Assembly (NCBI RefSeq): GCF_946478785.1 | Contig: NZ_CAMLDD010000009.1 | Location: forward strand, 149,841-213,840 | Source: an uncultured Flavobacterium sp. | GTDB taxonomy: Bacteria; Bacteroidota; Bacteroidia; Flavobacteriales; Flavobacteriaceae | Length of the DNA stretch: 64,000 nucleotides | Reading direction: 5' to 3' | In this document: positions 55,831 to 64,000 of the stretch, piece after piece | Layout: each line of letters opens with the position of its first letter | How positions within the stretch are numbered: the stretch's first letter is position 1 | Program-made: the position numbers and the translations under genes | Notes under the pieces: generated by a model | What the model saw: the letters and a program-made list of their open reading frames with translations, nothing else | Database searches by the model: none | What the model was told of the DNA's origin: nothing

Positions 55831-56202
55831 TTATTTTTTTAAAACTTTTATGACTCCTGTTTTATATAAATTTAATGCTTTTTGAATAACAGTTTCAATT
55901 TGTTCCAAAGGCAAATCTTCATTAGTATTAAACAACATAATTTTCATTCGGGAACGAGACTCCTGTATTAAAAAAGATTCATCAAAATGTTTTCCCTCAA
56001 CAATTCCGATATAAGGCTGTTTGTATTTTTTATGAATCCATAAGTAGCAGAACATTTTTGTTTTGTAACAAAAAAATGGCATTCCGTATTTCAGGACATG
56101 AGTAATATCCTGATCTTGTTTTAGAATAATTTCTTTTAAAGCCAGAAATATCTCTTTTACAGGTTCTTCTTGTTTTAAGTAAAAATCATCTAGTTCTTTC
56201 AT
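55831..56202 (-). CDS. DUF1801 (YdhG-like) domain-containing protein
   Basis: The start is set at 56202 (MKELDDFYLKQEEPVKEIFL); the frame stays open for 33 codons upstream, but that part is hydrophobic, unlike the family, and lies in the intergenic space. The 123-residue product has DUF1801 features: ALKEIILKQDQDITHVLKYG, MPFFCYKTKMFCYLWIHKKY, PYIGIVEGKHF. The fold is of the iron-chaperone frataxin-like type in some members. Function is unknown. It is 124 bp downstream of phoH on the same strand. Confidence 0.8.
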   Translation of the reverse strand: MKELDDFYLKQEEPVKEIFLALKEIILKQDQDITHVLKYGMPFFCYKTKMFCYLWIHKKYKQPYIGIVEGKHFDESFLIQESRSRMKIMLFNTNEDLPLEQIETVIQKALNLYKTGVIKVLKK

Positions 56203-56325
56203 TTCTCTTAATTTAAGCTGATTCAAAAAAATATTCGTTTTACACATTTCCATAAAAGATATGTATAAAACGAATATTAATAATGTCAAACCACATTCCA
56301 CGATTTACATCTGACATTTATAAAA

Positions 56326-57276
56326 TTAATCGTGATTTTCTATTTGTTTATAAGCGTCAATTACTTTCTTGACTAATCTGTGACGTACAATATCTTTATC
56401 ATCAAGATAAATAATTCCGATTCCTTCAACGTCTTTCAGAACCAAAATAGCTTCTTTTAGACCAGAAATAGTTCTGCGTGGCAAATCGACCTGTCCCGGA
56501 TCGCCGGTAATCATGAATTTAGCGTTTTTACCCATACGGGTCAAAAACATTTTCATTTGCGAATGGGTTGTGTTTTGCGCTTCATCCAGAATTACAAAAG
56601 CATTATCCAATGTACGGCCACGCATAAAAGCCAATGGAGCAATCTGAATGATTCCTTTTAAAATGTAATCTTCGAGCTTTTCGTTGGGCAGCATATCGCG
56701 CAAAGCATCATAAAGTGGCTGCATGTACGGATCAAGTTTTTCTTTCATGTCGCCGGGTAAAAAACCAAGATTTTCTCCTGCTTCTACAGCCGGTCGTGTC
56801 AAGATGATCCTTTTTACTTCTTTTTCTTTAAGTGCTTTTACAGCCATGGCAACCCCTGTATAGGTTTTACCTGTTCCAGCTGGCCCAACTGCAAATACCA
56901 TATCATTTTTTTTAATGGTATCGACCAACAGTTGCTGGTTTGGCGTCATGGCTTTTATAATTTTACCGCCAACTCCATGAACGAGTATTTTGTCATGGTC
57001 TAGTGATTTTCTTTCTTCCTGACTATCACTCATAATCACACGTTCAATTACGTTATCGTCAATGTTGTTGTATCGGGTAAAATGGAGCATCAGCCTTTGA
57101 AATCTCTTTTCGAATTCATCTAAAACTTCTTTTTCGCCAAATGCTTTCAAAGTCGTTCCTCTCGCTACTATTTTAAGCTTTGGGTAGTACTTTTTAATTA
57201 TTTCAAGATGAGTGTCTTGAGCGCCCCAAAAGTCTTTTGGAGCGATGTCTATGAGCTCGATTATTCTTTCGTTCAA
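56326..57276 (-). CDS. phoH: PhoH family ATPase
   Basis: The 316-residue protein has an N-terminal KH-like segment, then the PhoH ATPase domain. Walker A is GPAGTGKT at residues 131-138, Walker B is AFVILDEAQNTT, and KFMITGDPGQVDLPRR and RHRLVKKVIDAY follow. PhoH proteins are thought to be RNA-related ATPases or helicases induced by phosphate starvation in E. coli. The gene starts 180 bp from the divergent SAM hydrolase-like gene. Confidence 0.93.
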   Translation of the reverse strand: MNERIIELIDIAPKDFWGAQDTHLEIIKKYYPKLKIVARGTTLKAFGEKEVLDEFEKRFQRLMLHFTRYNNIDDNVIERVIMSDSQEERKSLDHDKILVHGVGGKIIKAMTPNQQLLVDTIKKNDMVFAVGPAGTGKTYTGVAMAVKALKEKEVKRIILTRPAVEAGENLGFLPGDMKEKLDPYMQPLYDALRDMLPNEKLEDYILKGIIQIAPLAFMRGRTLDNAFVILDEAQNTTHSQMKMFLTRMGKNAKFMITGDPGQVDLPRRTISGLKEAILVLKDVEGIGIIYLDDKDIVRHRLVKKVIDAYKQIENHD

Positions 57277-57456
57277 ATGAGGTAGTTTTAAATTAAAATT
57301 AAATCTTTTTATAAATCTGTTGGATGTCGGGTATCTTTATTTTTTTATAATGCAATTTGTCTTTTGTTCTTTCAATTTGCATTTAGTATTATTAGCTTTG
57401 CATTTCTCAAATTTAATGAAAATTAGATTTAAATACTATCAATAGTTATAAACAAA

Positions 57457-58290
57457 ATGATGTCAATAATTACCCTAACTACCGATTACGGCTTGAAAGA
57501 CCACTTTGTTGGTTCACTAAAGGGTAAAATTCTTTCTGAGTTTTCAGAAGCAAAAATTATTGATATTTCGCATGATATAGATCCATTTAATACTGCCGAA
57601 GCCAGTTATGTTATTGGAGCTTCTTATTCGAGTTTCCCGAAAGGAACAGTTCATTTAATTGGCGTTGATATTGAACGTAATAAAGAGAATCAGCATATTG
57701 CGATGCAGTGGAACGATCATTACTTTATTTGCGCCGATAACGGTATTTTAAGCATGCTTACGCAGAAAATTGTTCCGCAGAAAATTGTCGAAATAAATAT
57801 CCATGATCGCTTTCCAAGTGAATTCAGCGATTTGGATATTTTTATACAAGTAGCCTGTCATATCGCTAAGGGCGGATTGTTGAATGTAATCGGGAAAGAA
57901 ATTCAGGAAATCAAACAAATCACAGAATTACAACCTGTGGTAGCCAACGACGGAAATTCCATAAAGGGTTATGCTATTTACATTGACCATTTTGGAAACG
58001 TGGTAACCAATATTTCTAAAAGACAATTTATAGAAGTAGCCAAGGGGCGTCCGTATGAAATTGTAATGAAACCAAAGCCAATCAAAACTATTTTGCCTAA
58101 TTATTCAGCAATTGCCACATCTGATAAATATCCGATTAAAACATATGAAGGCGAGAAGCTGGCCATTTTTAATGAAGCAGGTTTTCTCGAAATCGCTATT
58201 TTTAGAAGTAATCCTTCAAATGTGGGATCAGCGAATAGTTTATTAGGATTAAATTATCGGGATGTGATTACTATTCAATTTTTGAGTTAG
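57457..58290 (+). CDS. SAM hydrolase/halogenase-fold protein (DUF62 family)
   Basis: The 277-residue protein matches the DUF62 family, which includes SAM hydroxide adenosyltransferases and the fluorinase/chlorinase. It has ITLTTDYGLKDHFVGSLKGK near the start, IIDISHDIDPFNTAEASYVI, HLIGVDIERN, FICADNGILSML and the C-terminal YIDHFGNVVTNIS and SPSN-like tail ANSLLGLNYRD. Most bacterial members split SAM to adenosine and methionine using water; true halogenases are rare. Nothing here points to a halogen pathway, so the hydrolase role is more likely. It lies divergent from phoH. Confidence 0.88.
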   Translation: MMSIITLTTDYGLKDHFVGSLKGKILSEFSEAKIIDISHDIDPFNTAEASYVIGASYSSFPKGTVHLIGVDIERNKENQHIAMQWNDHYFICADNGILSMLTQKIVPQKIVEINIHDRFPSEFSDLDIFIQVACHIAKGGLLNVIGKEIQEIKQITELQPVVANDGNSIKGYAIYIDHFGNVVTNISKRQFIEVAKGRPYEIVMKPKPIKTILPNYSAIATSDKYPIKTYEGEKLAIFNEAGFLEIAIFRSNPSNVGSANSLLGLNYRDVITIQFLS

Positions 58291-58342
58291 TAATTTCATC
58301 AAAATAAAATACATTTGCACCCAAATTGAATCACAGAAATAT

Positions 58343-58639
58343 ATGTTCGTACGAATAGTAAAAATGAGTTTTCATGAAGAAAAAATTCCTGATTTTCTGG
58401 AGAATTTTGAAATCATGAAACATAAAATACGAAATGCAGAAGGAAACCGTTTTTTAGAATTGTATCAGGATAAAAATAACAAATGCCTATTTTTCACTTA
58501 CAGTTATTGGGAAACTGAGACCGATTTGGAAAATTATCGACAATCTGAACTTTTTAATTCAGTTTGGAATTTTACAAAAAAACTCTTCAATGCAAAACCC
58601 GAAGCTTGGAGCGTTGAAAAAGTAATTAGCTTAAGTTAA
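58343..58639 (+). CDS. Antibiotic biosynthesis monooxygenase (ABM)-domain protein
   Basis: The 98-residue protein is a ferredoxin-like ABM fold: MFVRIVKMSFHEEKIPDFLE, NRFLELYQDKNNKCLFFTYS, YWETETDLENYRQSELFNSV and FNAKPEAWSVEK. Such proteins are small dimers, some being quinol monooxygenases and many of unknown role. It follows the SAM hydrolase-like gene by 52 bp on the same strand. The name of the family should not be read as evidence of antibiotic synthesis. Confidence 0.82.
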   Translation: MFVRIVKMSFHEEKIPDFLENFEIMKHKIRNAEGNRFLELYQDKNNKCLFFTYSYWETETDLENYRQSELFNSVWNFTKKLFNAKPEAWSVEKVISLS

Positions 58640-58704
58640 ATTTGTTTCAGGTTTCAAGTTTGTTCAAAATAATAAATTTATATATTAATAGTAATAAATA
58701 AAAA

Positions 58705-59130
58705 ATGCCTTTAACAAGATGTTCTAATCAAGATAATTCTTTAGAAGAGTTTTATTCTGAATGTGCTTCAGAAAGCAACATTATTTTATCAAGAATTGGA
58801 AAAGTAATGCTTGAAGTTGTCGATTTAATAAATAAAACATTTGTTGATACAGAGATTTTTGGATTAACTTCTCATGAAAGTCTTTTACTCTTTTCTGAAG
58901 ATGATTGGATGTCTGATTGGTACATTGCAATAGTTCCGAACGGGTTAGAAGAATATCATATTGAATACAAAATGGCAAAAGAAAATCAACCATGGGAAAA
59001 TGCATTTGTCAATGGCGGAACAAAATCACTCGATAAGTTCAAAGAACTTGTCATTATTTCAATGTTTGAAAGTAAAGGCTGGCAAAAAAGTAAAGAACTT
59101 AAAAATTTATATAAACAAATAAAAAAATAA
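58705..59130 (+). CDS. Hypothetical cytosolic protein
   Basis: I do not recognise a family for this 141-residue protein. It has no signal peptide or membrane segment. Features are an acidic, mixed alpha-beta sequence, an N-terminal CSNQDNSLEEFYSECASES stretch with two cysteines, a helix RIGKVMLEVVDLINKTF, and a tryptophan-rich stretch SEDDWMSDWYIAIVPNGLEE. The C-terminal helix is basic (KSKELKNLYKQIKK). It is on the same strand between the ABM gene and gldF; codon use looks like its neighbours. Confidence 0.6.
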   Translation: MPLTRCSNQDNSLEEFYSECASESNIILSRIGKVMLEVVDLINKTFVDTEIFGLTSHESLLLFSEDDWMSDWYIAIVPNGLEEYHIEYKMAKENQPWENAFVNGGTKSLDKFKELVIISMFESKGWQKSKELKNLYKQIKK

Positions 59131-59211
59131 CAAAATTAAGGTTTCTCTGCGATTTAAGTTGCCAAAACTTGAAACGTAAAACAAGAAAAACTTGAAACAA
59201 AATAAAGTTAC

Positions 59212-59937
59212 ATGAAATCAATCATTTTACGAGAAATAAAATCCTTTTTTGGCTCTCCAATTGGCTATTTGGTCATTGCGATTTTCTTAATTAGCAACGG
59301 ACTTTTTTTATGGGTTTTTGAAGGAGATTATAATATCCTAAATGCAGGTTATGCTGATATTACTCCGTTTTTTACTTTAGCGCCCTGGATTTTGATTTTT
59401 CTGATTCCGGCAGTTACAATGAGAAGTTTCTCTGATGAAAGAAAACAAGGAACATTAGAGTTGCTTTTGACCAAGCCATTATCGATTTGGGAAATTGTAA
59501 ACGGTAAGTTTTTAGGTGCTGCATTTTTGATCATCCTGGCTATTATACCAACCTTTATTTATGTAAAAGTAATTTCTAGTTTAGGTTTTCCAGAAGGAAA
59601 TATCGATATGGGAAGTACGATTGGTTCTTACTTCGGATTATTATTTCTGATTGCTTCCTATTCTGCTATAGGAATTTTTACTTCTACACTTTCCGAAAAT
59701 CAAATCGTTGCCTTTATCCTTTCTGTGTTTTTATGTTTCTTCTTTTATTTTGGTTTTCAAGGATTAGCATCGTTAATTCCGGGATTTTCAGGTTTTGTAT
59801 CACCATTGGGTATGCAGGATCATTTTAAAAGTATGAGTAGGGGAGTAATCGACACTCGCGATGTAATTTACTTTTTAAGTATTACAGTTCTGTTTTTGTC
59901 TTTTACAGTTTATCAATTAAAATCTTTTAAAGCCTAA
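59212..59937 (+). CDS. gldF: Gliding motility-associated ABC transporter permease GldF
   Basis: The 241-residue membrane protein is an ABC-2 type permease with six hydrophobic segments. It has SIILREIKSFFGSPIGYLVI at the N terminus, RSFSDERKQGTLELLLTKPL (about residues 70-90), and SPLGMQDHFKSMSRGVID. It matches GldF, which with the ATPase GldA and GldG forms an ABC transporter needed for gliding in F. johnsoniae. gldG overlaps its stop by one base (TAATG), so the two are translationally coupled. gldA is not in the window, as in F. johnsoniae where it lies apart. Confidence 0.93.
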   Translation: MKSIILREIKSFFGSPIGYLVIAIFLISNGLFLWVFEGDYNILNAGYADITPFFTLAPWILIFLIPAVTMRSFSDERKQGTLELLLTKPLSIWEIVNGKFLGAAFLIILAIIPTFIYVKVISSLGFPEGNIDMGSTIGSYFGLLFLIASYSAIGIFTSTLSENQIVAFILSVFLCFFFYFGFQGLASLIPGFSGFVSPLGMQDHFKSMSRGVIDTRDVIYFLSITVLFLSFTVYQLKSFKA

Positions 59938-61622
59938 TGAAAGCATCTACTCAAATAAATATCAAAACATTATGGATCACTATTTTTGTTTTAGTTGTTC
60001 TGAATGTATTAGGAACTTTATTTTTTTACAGATTTGACTTAACAAAAGACAAACGATATACTTTATCCGATACTTCTTTGCAAATTGTAAAACAGGTCAA
60101 AAACCCGTTATCAATCAAGATTTATATGCAAGGCGATTTGCCTGCTGATTTCAGACGTTTGCAACAGGAGACAAAACAATTATTAGAGGAATTCCAGGCT
60201 TATAACAGCAATATTGTTTTTGAATTTGTGGATCCTTTAGAAAATGAAGATGAAAGTGAATCATTGACAAAATCACTTTTTCAAAAAGGCTTAACTCCGG
60301 TAAACATAACTGTTGATGATAAAGGAAAACAATCTCAGGCAATGGTTTTTCCATGGGCAATTGCTGTCTATAACAATAAAGAAGTAAACATCCCCTTGTT
60401 GAAAAATATTATGGGAGCGACTACAGAGCAAAAAGTTAAAGGATCAATTCAGCATTTAGAATATTCGATTGCAGATGCTATTAATAAAATTACCAAAGAC
60501 AAGCAAAAGAAAGTCGCCATTATAAAAGGAAATGGTGAAATGAAAGAAATTCATATTGCCAAAATGTTGATGCAAATTCGTGAAAGCTATTATATTGGGC
60601 CTTTTACTTTAGACTCTGTTTCTAAAGATCCTAATGGAACTTTAAATGCATTAAAAAAATATGATTTAGCAATCATTGCAAAACCAACTGAAACTTTTTC
60701 TGACGAAGAGAAACAGGTTTTAGATCAATTTATAATGAATGGAGGTAAAACTTTATGGCTAATTGATCAGGTTTCGGCAGATATGGATAGTTTGTACAAT
60801 CAGGCGGGAGCAACTTTGGCATACCCAAGAGATTTGAACCTGAATGATATGTTCTTTAAATACGGTGTTCGAATTAATCCTGATTTAATAAAAGATGAAC
60901 AAGGAAGTCCAATAAAATTAGCTACCGGCGAACAAGGAAGTGCCACACAATATCAGGATTTTGTTTGGAAATTTGCTCCACTTGTTTCACCAGAAAGTAA
61001 GCATCCAATCGTAAAAAATTTAGGCGGAATCAAATTTGATTTCGCAAGCCCAATCGATACATTGAAAAATGGAATTAAGAAAACGGTTTTATTACAGTCA
61101 TCACCTTATTCAAAAAAAATTGGAGCGCCAGTTGAAGTTAATCTAGGTATTGTTTCAGAACAGACTTCGCCAAAAGATTATCTTAATAAAGGGAATTTAG
61201 TGCTTTCTGTTTTACTGGAGGGAAGCTTTCATTCGGCTTTTGAGAATCGTGTTCTGCCTTTCAAAGAAAATTCATTTCAGTCAAAAGGAAAACCAACCAA
61301 AATGATTGTTGTTGCAGATGGCGATATAGCCCGAAATCAATTAGATAAAAATGGTATGCCTGTAGAATTAGGTTACGACCAGCGTTCGGGAAATTTATAT
61401 GATAATAAAGATTTCATGATGAATTGCATCAATTATTTATTGGATGATACCGGACTTATTAACATTAGAAGCAAGGATTTAGATTTGCCGTTATTGGATA
61501 AAGAAAAGGTTTTCGAAAATTACAGCCAGACACAATTCATAACTATCGGGCTTCCAATCCTAATTTTACTGGTTTTTGGGCTGGTATTTACTTATCTTAG
61601 AAAAAGAAAATACAGTAAATAG
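59937..61622 (+). CDS. gldG: Gliding motility-associated ABC transporter component GldG
   Basis: The 561-residue protein has an N-terminal membrane helix (about residues 12-32) and a C-terminal one (about residues 535-555) around a large extracytoplasmic domain. Typical features are FFYRFDLTKDKRYTLSDTSL, IYMQGDLPADFRRLQQETKQ and FSDEEKQVLDQFIMNGGKTL. These match GldG and the ABC-type uncharacterised transport system domain (DUF4350-like parts). It works with GldF in gliding and possibly in export. It is coupled to gldF and ends about 100 bp before dnaN. Confidence 0.93.
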   Translation: MKASTQINIKTLWITIFVLVVLNVLGTLFFYRFDLTKDKRYTLSDTSLQIVKQVKNPLSIKIYMQGDLPADFRRLQQETKQLLEEFQAYNSNIVFEFVDPLENEDESESLTKSLFQKGLTPVNITVDDKGKQSQAMVFPWAIAVYNNKEVNIPLLKNIMGATTEQKVKGSIQHLEYSIADAINKITKDKQKKVAIIKGNGEMKEIHIAKMLMQIRESYYIGPFTLDSVSKDPNGTLNALKKYDLAIIAKPTETFSDEEKQVLDQFIMNGGKTLWLIDQVSADMDSLYNQAGATLAYPRDLNLNDMFFKYGVRINPDLIKDEQGSPIKLATGEQGSATQYQDFVWKFAPLVSPESKHPIVKNLGGIKFDFASPIDTLKNGIKKTVLLQSSPYSKKIGAPVEVNLGIVSEQTSPKDYLNKGNLVLSVLLEGSFHSAFENRVLPFKENSFQSKGKPTKMIVVADGDIARNQLDKNGMPVELGYDQRSGNLYDNKDFMMNCINYLLDDTGLINIRSKDLDLPLLDKEKVFENYSQTQFITIGLPILILLVFGLVFTYLRKRKYSK

Positions 61623-61637
61623 ATGTTAATAAAAAAA

Positions 61638-61669
61638 TTGCGTAGCTAAGATTGTTTACGATATATTTG
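61638..61669 (+). promoter_or_regulatory. Predicted flavobacterial promoter of dnaN
   Basis: TTG at 61638-61640, a 21-base spacer and TATATTTG at 61662-61669 match the consensus fully. The dnaN ATG chosen at 61730 lies about 60 bases further on. Confidence 0.75.
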
Positions 61670-61729
61670 TAATCCGTATATTTTTTGGCTCAAATGACCA
61701 AAATACACACAAAAATTAAAAACAGACAG

Positions 61730-62848
61730 ATGAAATTTATAGTATCAAGTTCGTACTTATTAAAGCAATTACAAGTTTTGGGGAGTGTAATTAATAGCAA
61801 CAACACGTTGCCAATTTTAGACAACTTTTTATTTGAACTTAATAATAATGAGTTGACGGTTTCGGCTTCAGATCTTGAAACCACCATGTCAGCAACATTA
61901 TCAATTGATTCTAAAAGTACAGGAAGTGTAGCTGTACCGGCAAAACTTTTACTTGAAATTTTAAAAACATTCCCGGAACAGCCTTTAACTTTTACAGTTG
62001 AAGAAAACAATACCGTTGAAATTAGTTCCAATTCAGGAAAATATGCATTGGCATACGCTGCCGGTGAGGAATTTCCTAAATCAGTAAATCTTGAAGATCC
62101 ATCGGTAACATTGGTTCCTGCAGATGTATTGGCAACAGCAGTAAGTAAAACTATCTTTGCTGCTGGAAACGATGACTTGCGTCCTGTAATGTCTGGAGTT
62201 TTTTTCCAGTTCTCACCAGAAGGATTGACTTTTGTAGCAACAGATGCTCATAAATTGGTAAAATATGCACGCACAGATGTAAAAGCATCCCAGGTTGCAG
62301 ATTTTATTATGCCGAAGAAACCTTTAAATATTCTGAAAAGTATTTTAGGGACTTCTGATGCTGAAGTAAAAATTGAGTACAATGATTCAAATGCGACCTT
62401 CTCATTTGATAATTATATTTTAATGTGTCGTTTGATTGATGGAAAATACCCAAATTACGAAGCAGTAATTCCAAAAGAAAATCCAAACAAATTAATGATT
62501 GACCGTTCATTGTTTTTAAGTTCAGTTCGTCGTGTAGCTATCTTCTCAAACAAAACAACACATCAAATTCGTTTAAAGATTGCTGGTGCAGAATTAAATG
62601 TTTCTGCAGAAGATATCGATTACTCCAACAAAGCTGAAGAAAGACTAACCTGTGATTATCAGGGAGATGATCTTCAAATCGGTTTCAATTCACGTTTTTT
62701 AACAGAAATGCTGACAAACTTGCAATCAGATATGATTATGCTGGAGATGTCGCTTCCTAACAGAGCTGGGATTTTAACACCTGTCGATGGATTGGAAGAA
62801 GGAGAAACTGTTACAATGTTGGTAATGCCTGTAATGTTAAATAGTTAA
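61730..62848 (+). CDS. dnaN: DNA polymerase III subunit beta (sliding clamp)
   Basis: The start is set at 61730 (MKFIVSSSYLLKQLQVLGSV), giving 372 residues, the usual length; an in-frame ATG at 61694 and the frame further upstream would add only unconserved residues. Three clamp domains are visible: N-terminal with NTLPILDNFLFELNNNELTV and SASDLETTMSATL; middle with NDDLRPVMSGVFFQFSPEGL and TFVATDAHKLVKYAR; C-terminal with GFNSRFLTEMLTNLQSDMIM and the closing MLVMPVMLN. The homodimer ring encircles DNA and tethers the replicative polymerase. It is separated from gldG by its own promoter and is not next to dnaA. Confidence 0.97.
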   Translation: MKFIVSSSYLLKQLQVLGSVINSNNTLPILDNFLFELNNNELTVSASDLETTMSATLSIDSKSTGSVAVPAKLLLEILKTFPEQPLTFTVEENNTVEISSNSGKYALAYAAGEEFPKSVNLEDPSVTLVPADVLATAVSKTIFAAGNDDLRPVMSGVFFQFSPEGLTFVATDAHKLVKYARTDVKASQVADFIMPKKPLNILKSILGTSDAEVKIEYNDSNATFSFDNYILMCRLIDGKYPNYEAVIPKENPNKLMIDRSLFLSSVRRVAIFSNKTTHQIRLKIAGAELNVSAEDIDYSNKAEERLTCDYQGDDLQIGFNSRFLTEMLTNLQSDMIMLEMSLPNRAGILTPVDGLEEGETVTMLVMPVMLNS

Positions 62849-62952
62849 CATCAAAATAGGTTTTTGTTACAGGGATTTTTTTTAGTTTAAAATTAAAGGC
62901 ATATCATTGTAAAAAAAAATATCGCTATTAACCAACCATTTTTTATACCTGG

Positions 62953-62987
62953 AAACCGCAATTCTTAAAAAAGAGTTGCGGTTTTTT
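62953..62987 (+). terminator. Terminator of dnaN
   Basis: A 14-bp stem with one G-U pair (62953-62966 with 62971-62984), a 4-base loop and a T run. Confidence 0.85.
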
Positions 62988-63090
62988 ATTTCAGTCATTT
63001 ATGATAAAAATTTCAACGAATCTGAATACTTTATTCTTATTCTTTTCTTAATTAAAAAAGCGTTTTGGTATATTTAATTATTTTTGTAAT

Positions 63091-63720
63091 ATGAAAATAG
63101 AAATTTGGTCGGATATTATGTGTCCGTTTTGTTATATAGGAAAAAGACAATTGGAAAAAGCTTTGGCAGAATTTCCAAATAATGAATTTGAAATTGAATG
63201 GAAAAGTTTTCAACTAGATCCATCAATAACTCCTCAAAACGGCAAAGATGTTTATACTTTTTTAGCGGAGCGCAAAGGTATTTCTCTTGAGCAATCAAAA
63301 GAAATGCATAAAGGAGTGGTTGAGCGCGCGAAAAGTGTTGGTTTAGATTATCATTTTGAAAAAGCAATCGTTTCAAATTCATCAACAGCTCATCGTATTA
63401 TACATTTAGCTAAAACTAAAAACTTAGGCGATGAAATGGAAGAAATTTTCTTTAAAGCATATTTTACTGAAGGCAAAGATTTAAATGATAGCTCAACTTT
63501 AATAAAATTAGGAATTGAGGCTGGATTAGGTGCAAATGAAATTAGTGAAGTGGTAGAAAATGAGGACATGTATTTAAATAATGTAAAGGCAGATATTGCC
63601 GAAGCACAGGAAATTGGAGTACAGAGTGTTCCGTTTTTTGTTTTTGATAGAAAATATGCCATATCCGGAGCGCAGCCTCTTGAAACTTTTGTGCAAACAA
63701 TTAGTGAGGCCAAGAAATAG
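63091..63720 (+). CDS. DsbA-family (FrnE-like) oxidoreductase
   Basis: The 209-residue cytosolic protein has a thioredoxin fold with an inserted helical domain. The active site CPFC is at residues 11-14 within IWSDIMCPFCYIGKRQLEKA, and a cis-Pro-type motif follows in QEIGVQSVPFFVFDRKYAIS (Pro near residue 181). The FrnE group contains disulphide isomerases and 2-hydroxychromene-2-carboxylate isomerase relatives. There is no signal peptide, unlike periplasmic DsbA. It has its own terminator. Confidence 0.93.
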   Translation: MKIEIWSDIMCPFCYIGKRQLEKALAEFPNNEFEIEWKSFQLDPSITPQNGKDVYTFLAERKGISLEQSKEMHKGVVERAKSVGLDYHFEKAIVSNSSTAHRIIHLAKTKNLGDEMEEIFFKAYFTEGKDLNDSSTLIKLGIEAGLGANEISEVVENEDMYLNNVKADIAEAQEIGVQSVPFFVFDRKYAISGAQPLETFVQTISEAKK

Positions 63721-63742
63721 GAAGTAATGTAATTTATTATCG

Positions 63743-63776
63743 AACCGACAATTTTTTAAAACTTGTCGGTTTTTTG
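63743..63776 (+). terminator. Terminator of the FrnE-like gene
   Basis: A 9-bp stem (AACCGACAA at 63743-63751 with TTGTCGGTT at 63763-63771) and T run. Confidence 0.8.
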
Positions 63777-63889
63777 TTTTATACATATATAAGGAGAAGA
63801 AATTATACTATTTACATATAGTAGTAATTCTTTTTCAGCCTAACCGAAGCTTAAGCTCTCCTTTGAGTTTAGAATTGGTATTGAAATAT

Positions 63890-63990
63890 CAATTTTTAGA
63901 AGGAGCTATTCCCGCTATGCACTGCAATCTTTTGCTTTTTAAAAGAAAAAGCAAAAGGATTTCCGTTTCTATCCTACCGTCTGGACACAT
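63890..63990. repeat. Palindromic intergenic repeat (REP-like), copy A
   Basis: The arms CTTTTGCTTTTT (63929-63940) and AAAAAGCAAAAG (63946-63957) form the core hairpin. The flanks (CCCGCTATGCACTGCAAT and GATTTCCGTTTCTATCC) align loosely with copies B (13.6 kb) and C (31.8 kb, opposite strand). The rest of the window end has no visible gene. Confidence 0.65.
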
Positions 63991-64000
63991 CTTGGAATAG

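Noticed and set aside
57457..58290. Fluorinase or chlorinase for a halogenated product
   Set aside because: The DUF62 fold is shared by common SAM hydrolases, and no halogenated-metabolite genes are near.
58343..58639. Antibiotic biosynthesis role for the ABM-domain protein
   Set aside because: The family name is historical; no biosynthetic genes surround it.
63079..63086. TATTTTTG as a promoter -7 element before the FrnE-like gene
   Set aside because: It ends only four bases before the ATG, so transcription would start inside the coding sequence, and no TTG is at the right distance.

Overview
The window is a stretch of an AT-rich chromosome from a member of the Bacteroidota, most probably Flavobacterium or a close relative. 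The evidence is the gene content: gldF/gldG, two type IX secretion (T9SS) cargo classes, a PorP/SprF protein, a fused SecDF, and DUF2911 and DUF4294 proteins. Several genes also carry flavobacterial promoters (TTG, a spacer of about 20 bases, then TAnnTTTG), and Shine-Dalgarno sequences are largely absent. No rRNA, tRNA, CRISPR array, transposase or prophage was recognised. The left edge cuts a polysaccharide flippase gene.

Layout. (1) 1-12.8 kb is a variable surface region. It holds a Wzx-type flippase (partial), a tandem array of four related exported proteins (two visibly damaged), a T9SS type A cargo protein, four glycosyltransferases, an FdtA-type sugar ketoisomerase and a methyltransferase. 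Together these suggest an O-antigen or capsule locus with an inserted set of surface proteins. (2) 12.8-21 kb has an FtsE-like ATPase, a 1004-residue TPR protein, a PhzF-family enzyme that seems to sit inside a TPR/outer-membrane-protein pair, a DUF2911 protein and a GreA-C-terminus-like protein. (3) 21.5-31.6 kb holds two asparagine synthetase genes in tandem (the second lacks the glutaminase cysteine), gyrB, mdh and secDF. (4) 32-37.3 kb is a minus-strand group: lgt, yidD, cysS, a four-helix-bundle (S23-like) gene, folE and a PLP aminotransferase. (5) 37.4-44.6 kb has a retropepsin-PDZ protein, then a T9SS type B cargo protein, PorP/SprF and an OmpA-family protein in one apparent operon. (6) 44.7-64 kb is mostly housekeeping: valS, an M42 peptidase, a GH26 glycosidase, purC, a HAD phosphatase, phoH, a SAM hydrolase-like protein, gldF-gldG, dnaN and a DsbA-like protein, plus a decayed response regulator.

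How parts fit together. The flippase, glycosyltransferases, ketoisomerase and methyltransferase would build and export a surface glycan. The T9SS cargo proteins, PorP/SprF and GldF/GldG belong to the flavobacterial secretion and gliding apparatus. SecDF, Lgt and YidD support export, lipoprotein maturation and membrane insertion.

The observations most worth following are the mosaic paralogue array at 1.3-5.4 kb with a 204-bp perfect repeat, a nonsense codon and a frameshift; the second AsnB with Gly in place of the catalytic Cys; a palindromic intergenic repeat present in three places; and two genes (phzF-like and S23-like) that interrupt conserved-looking neighbourhoods and are flanked by related inverted repeats. 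I did not find a clearly new multi-gene system; the paralogue array is the closest candidate.
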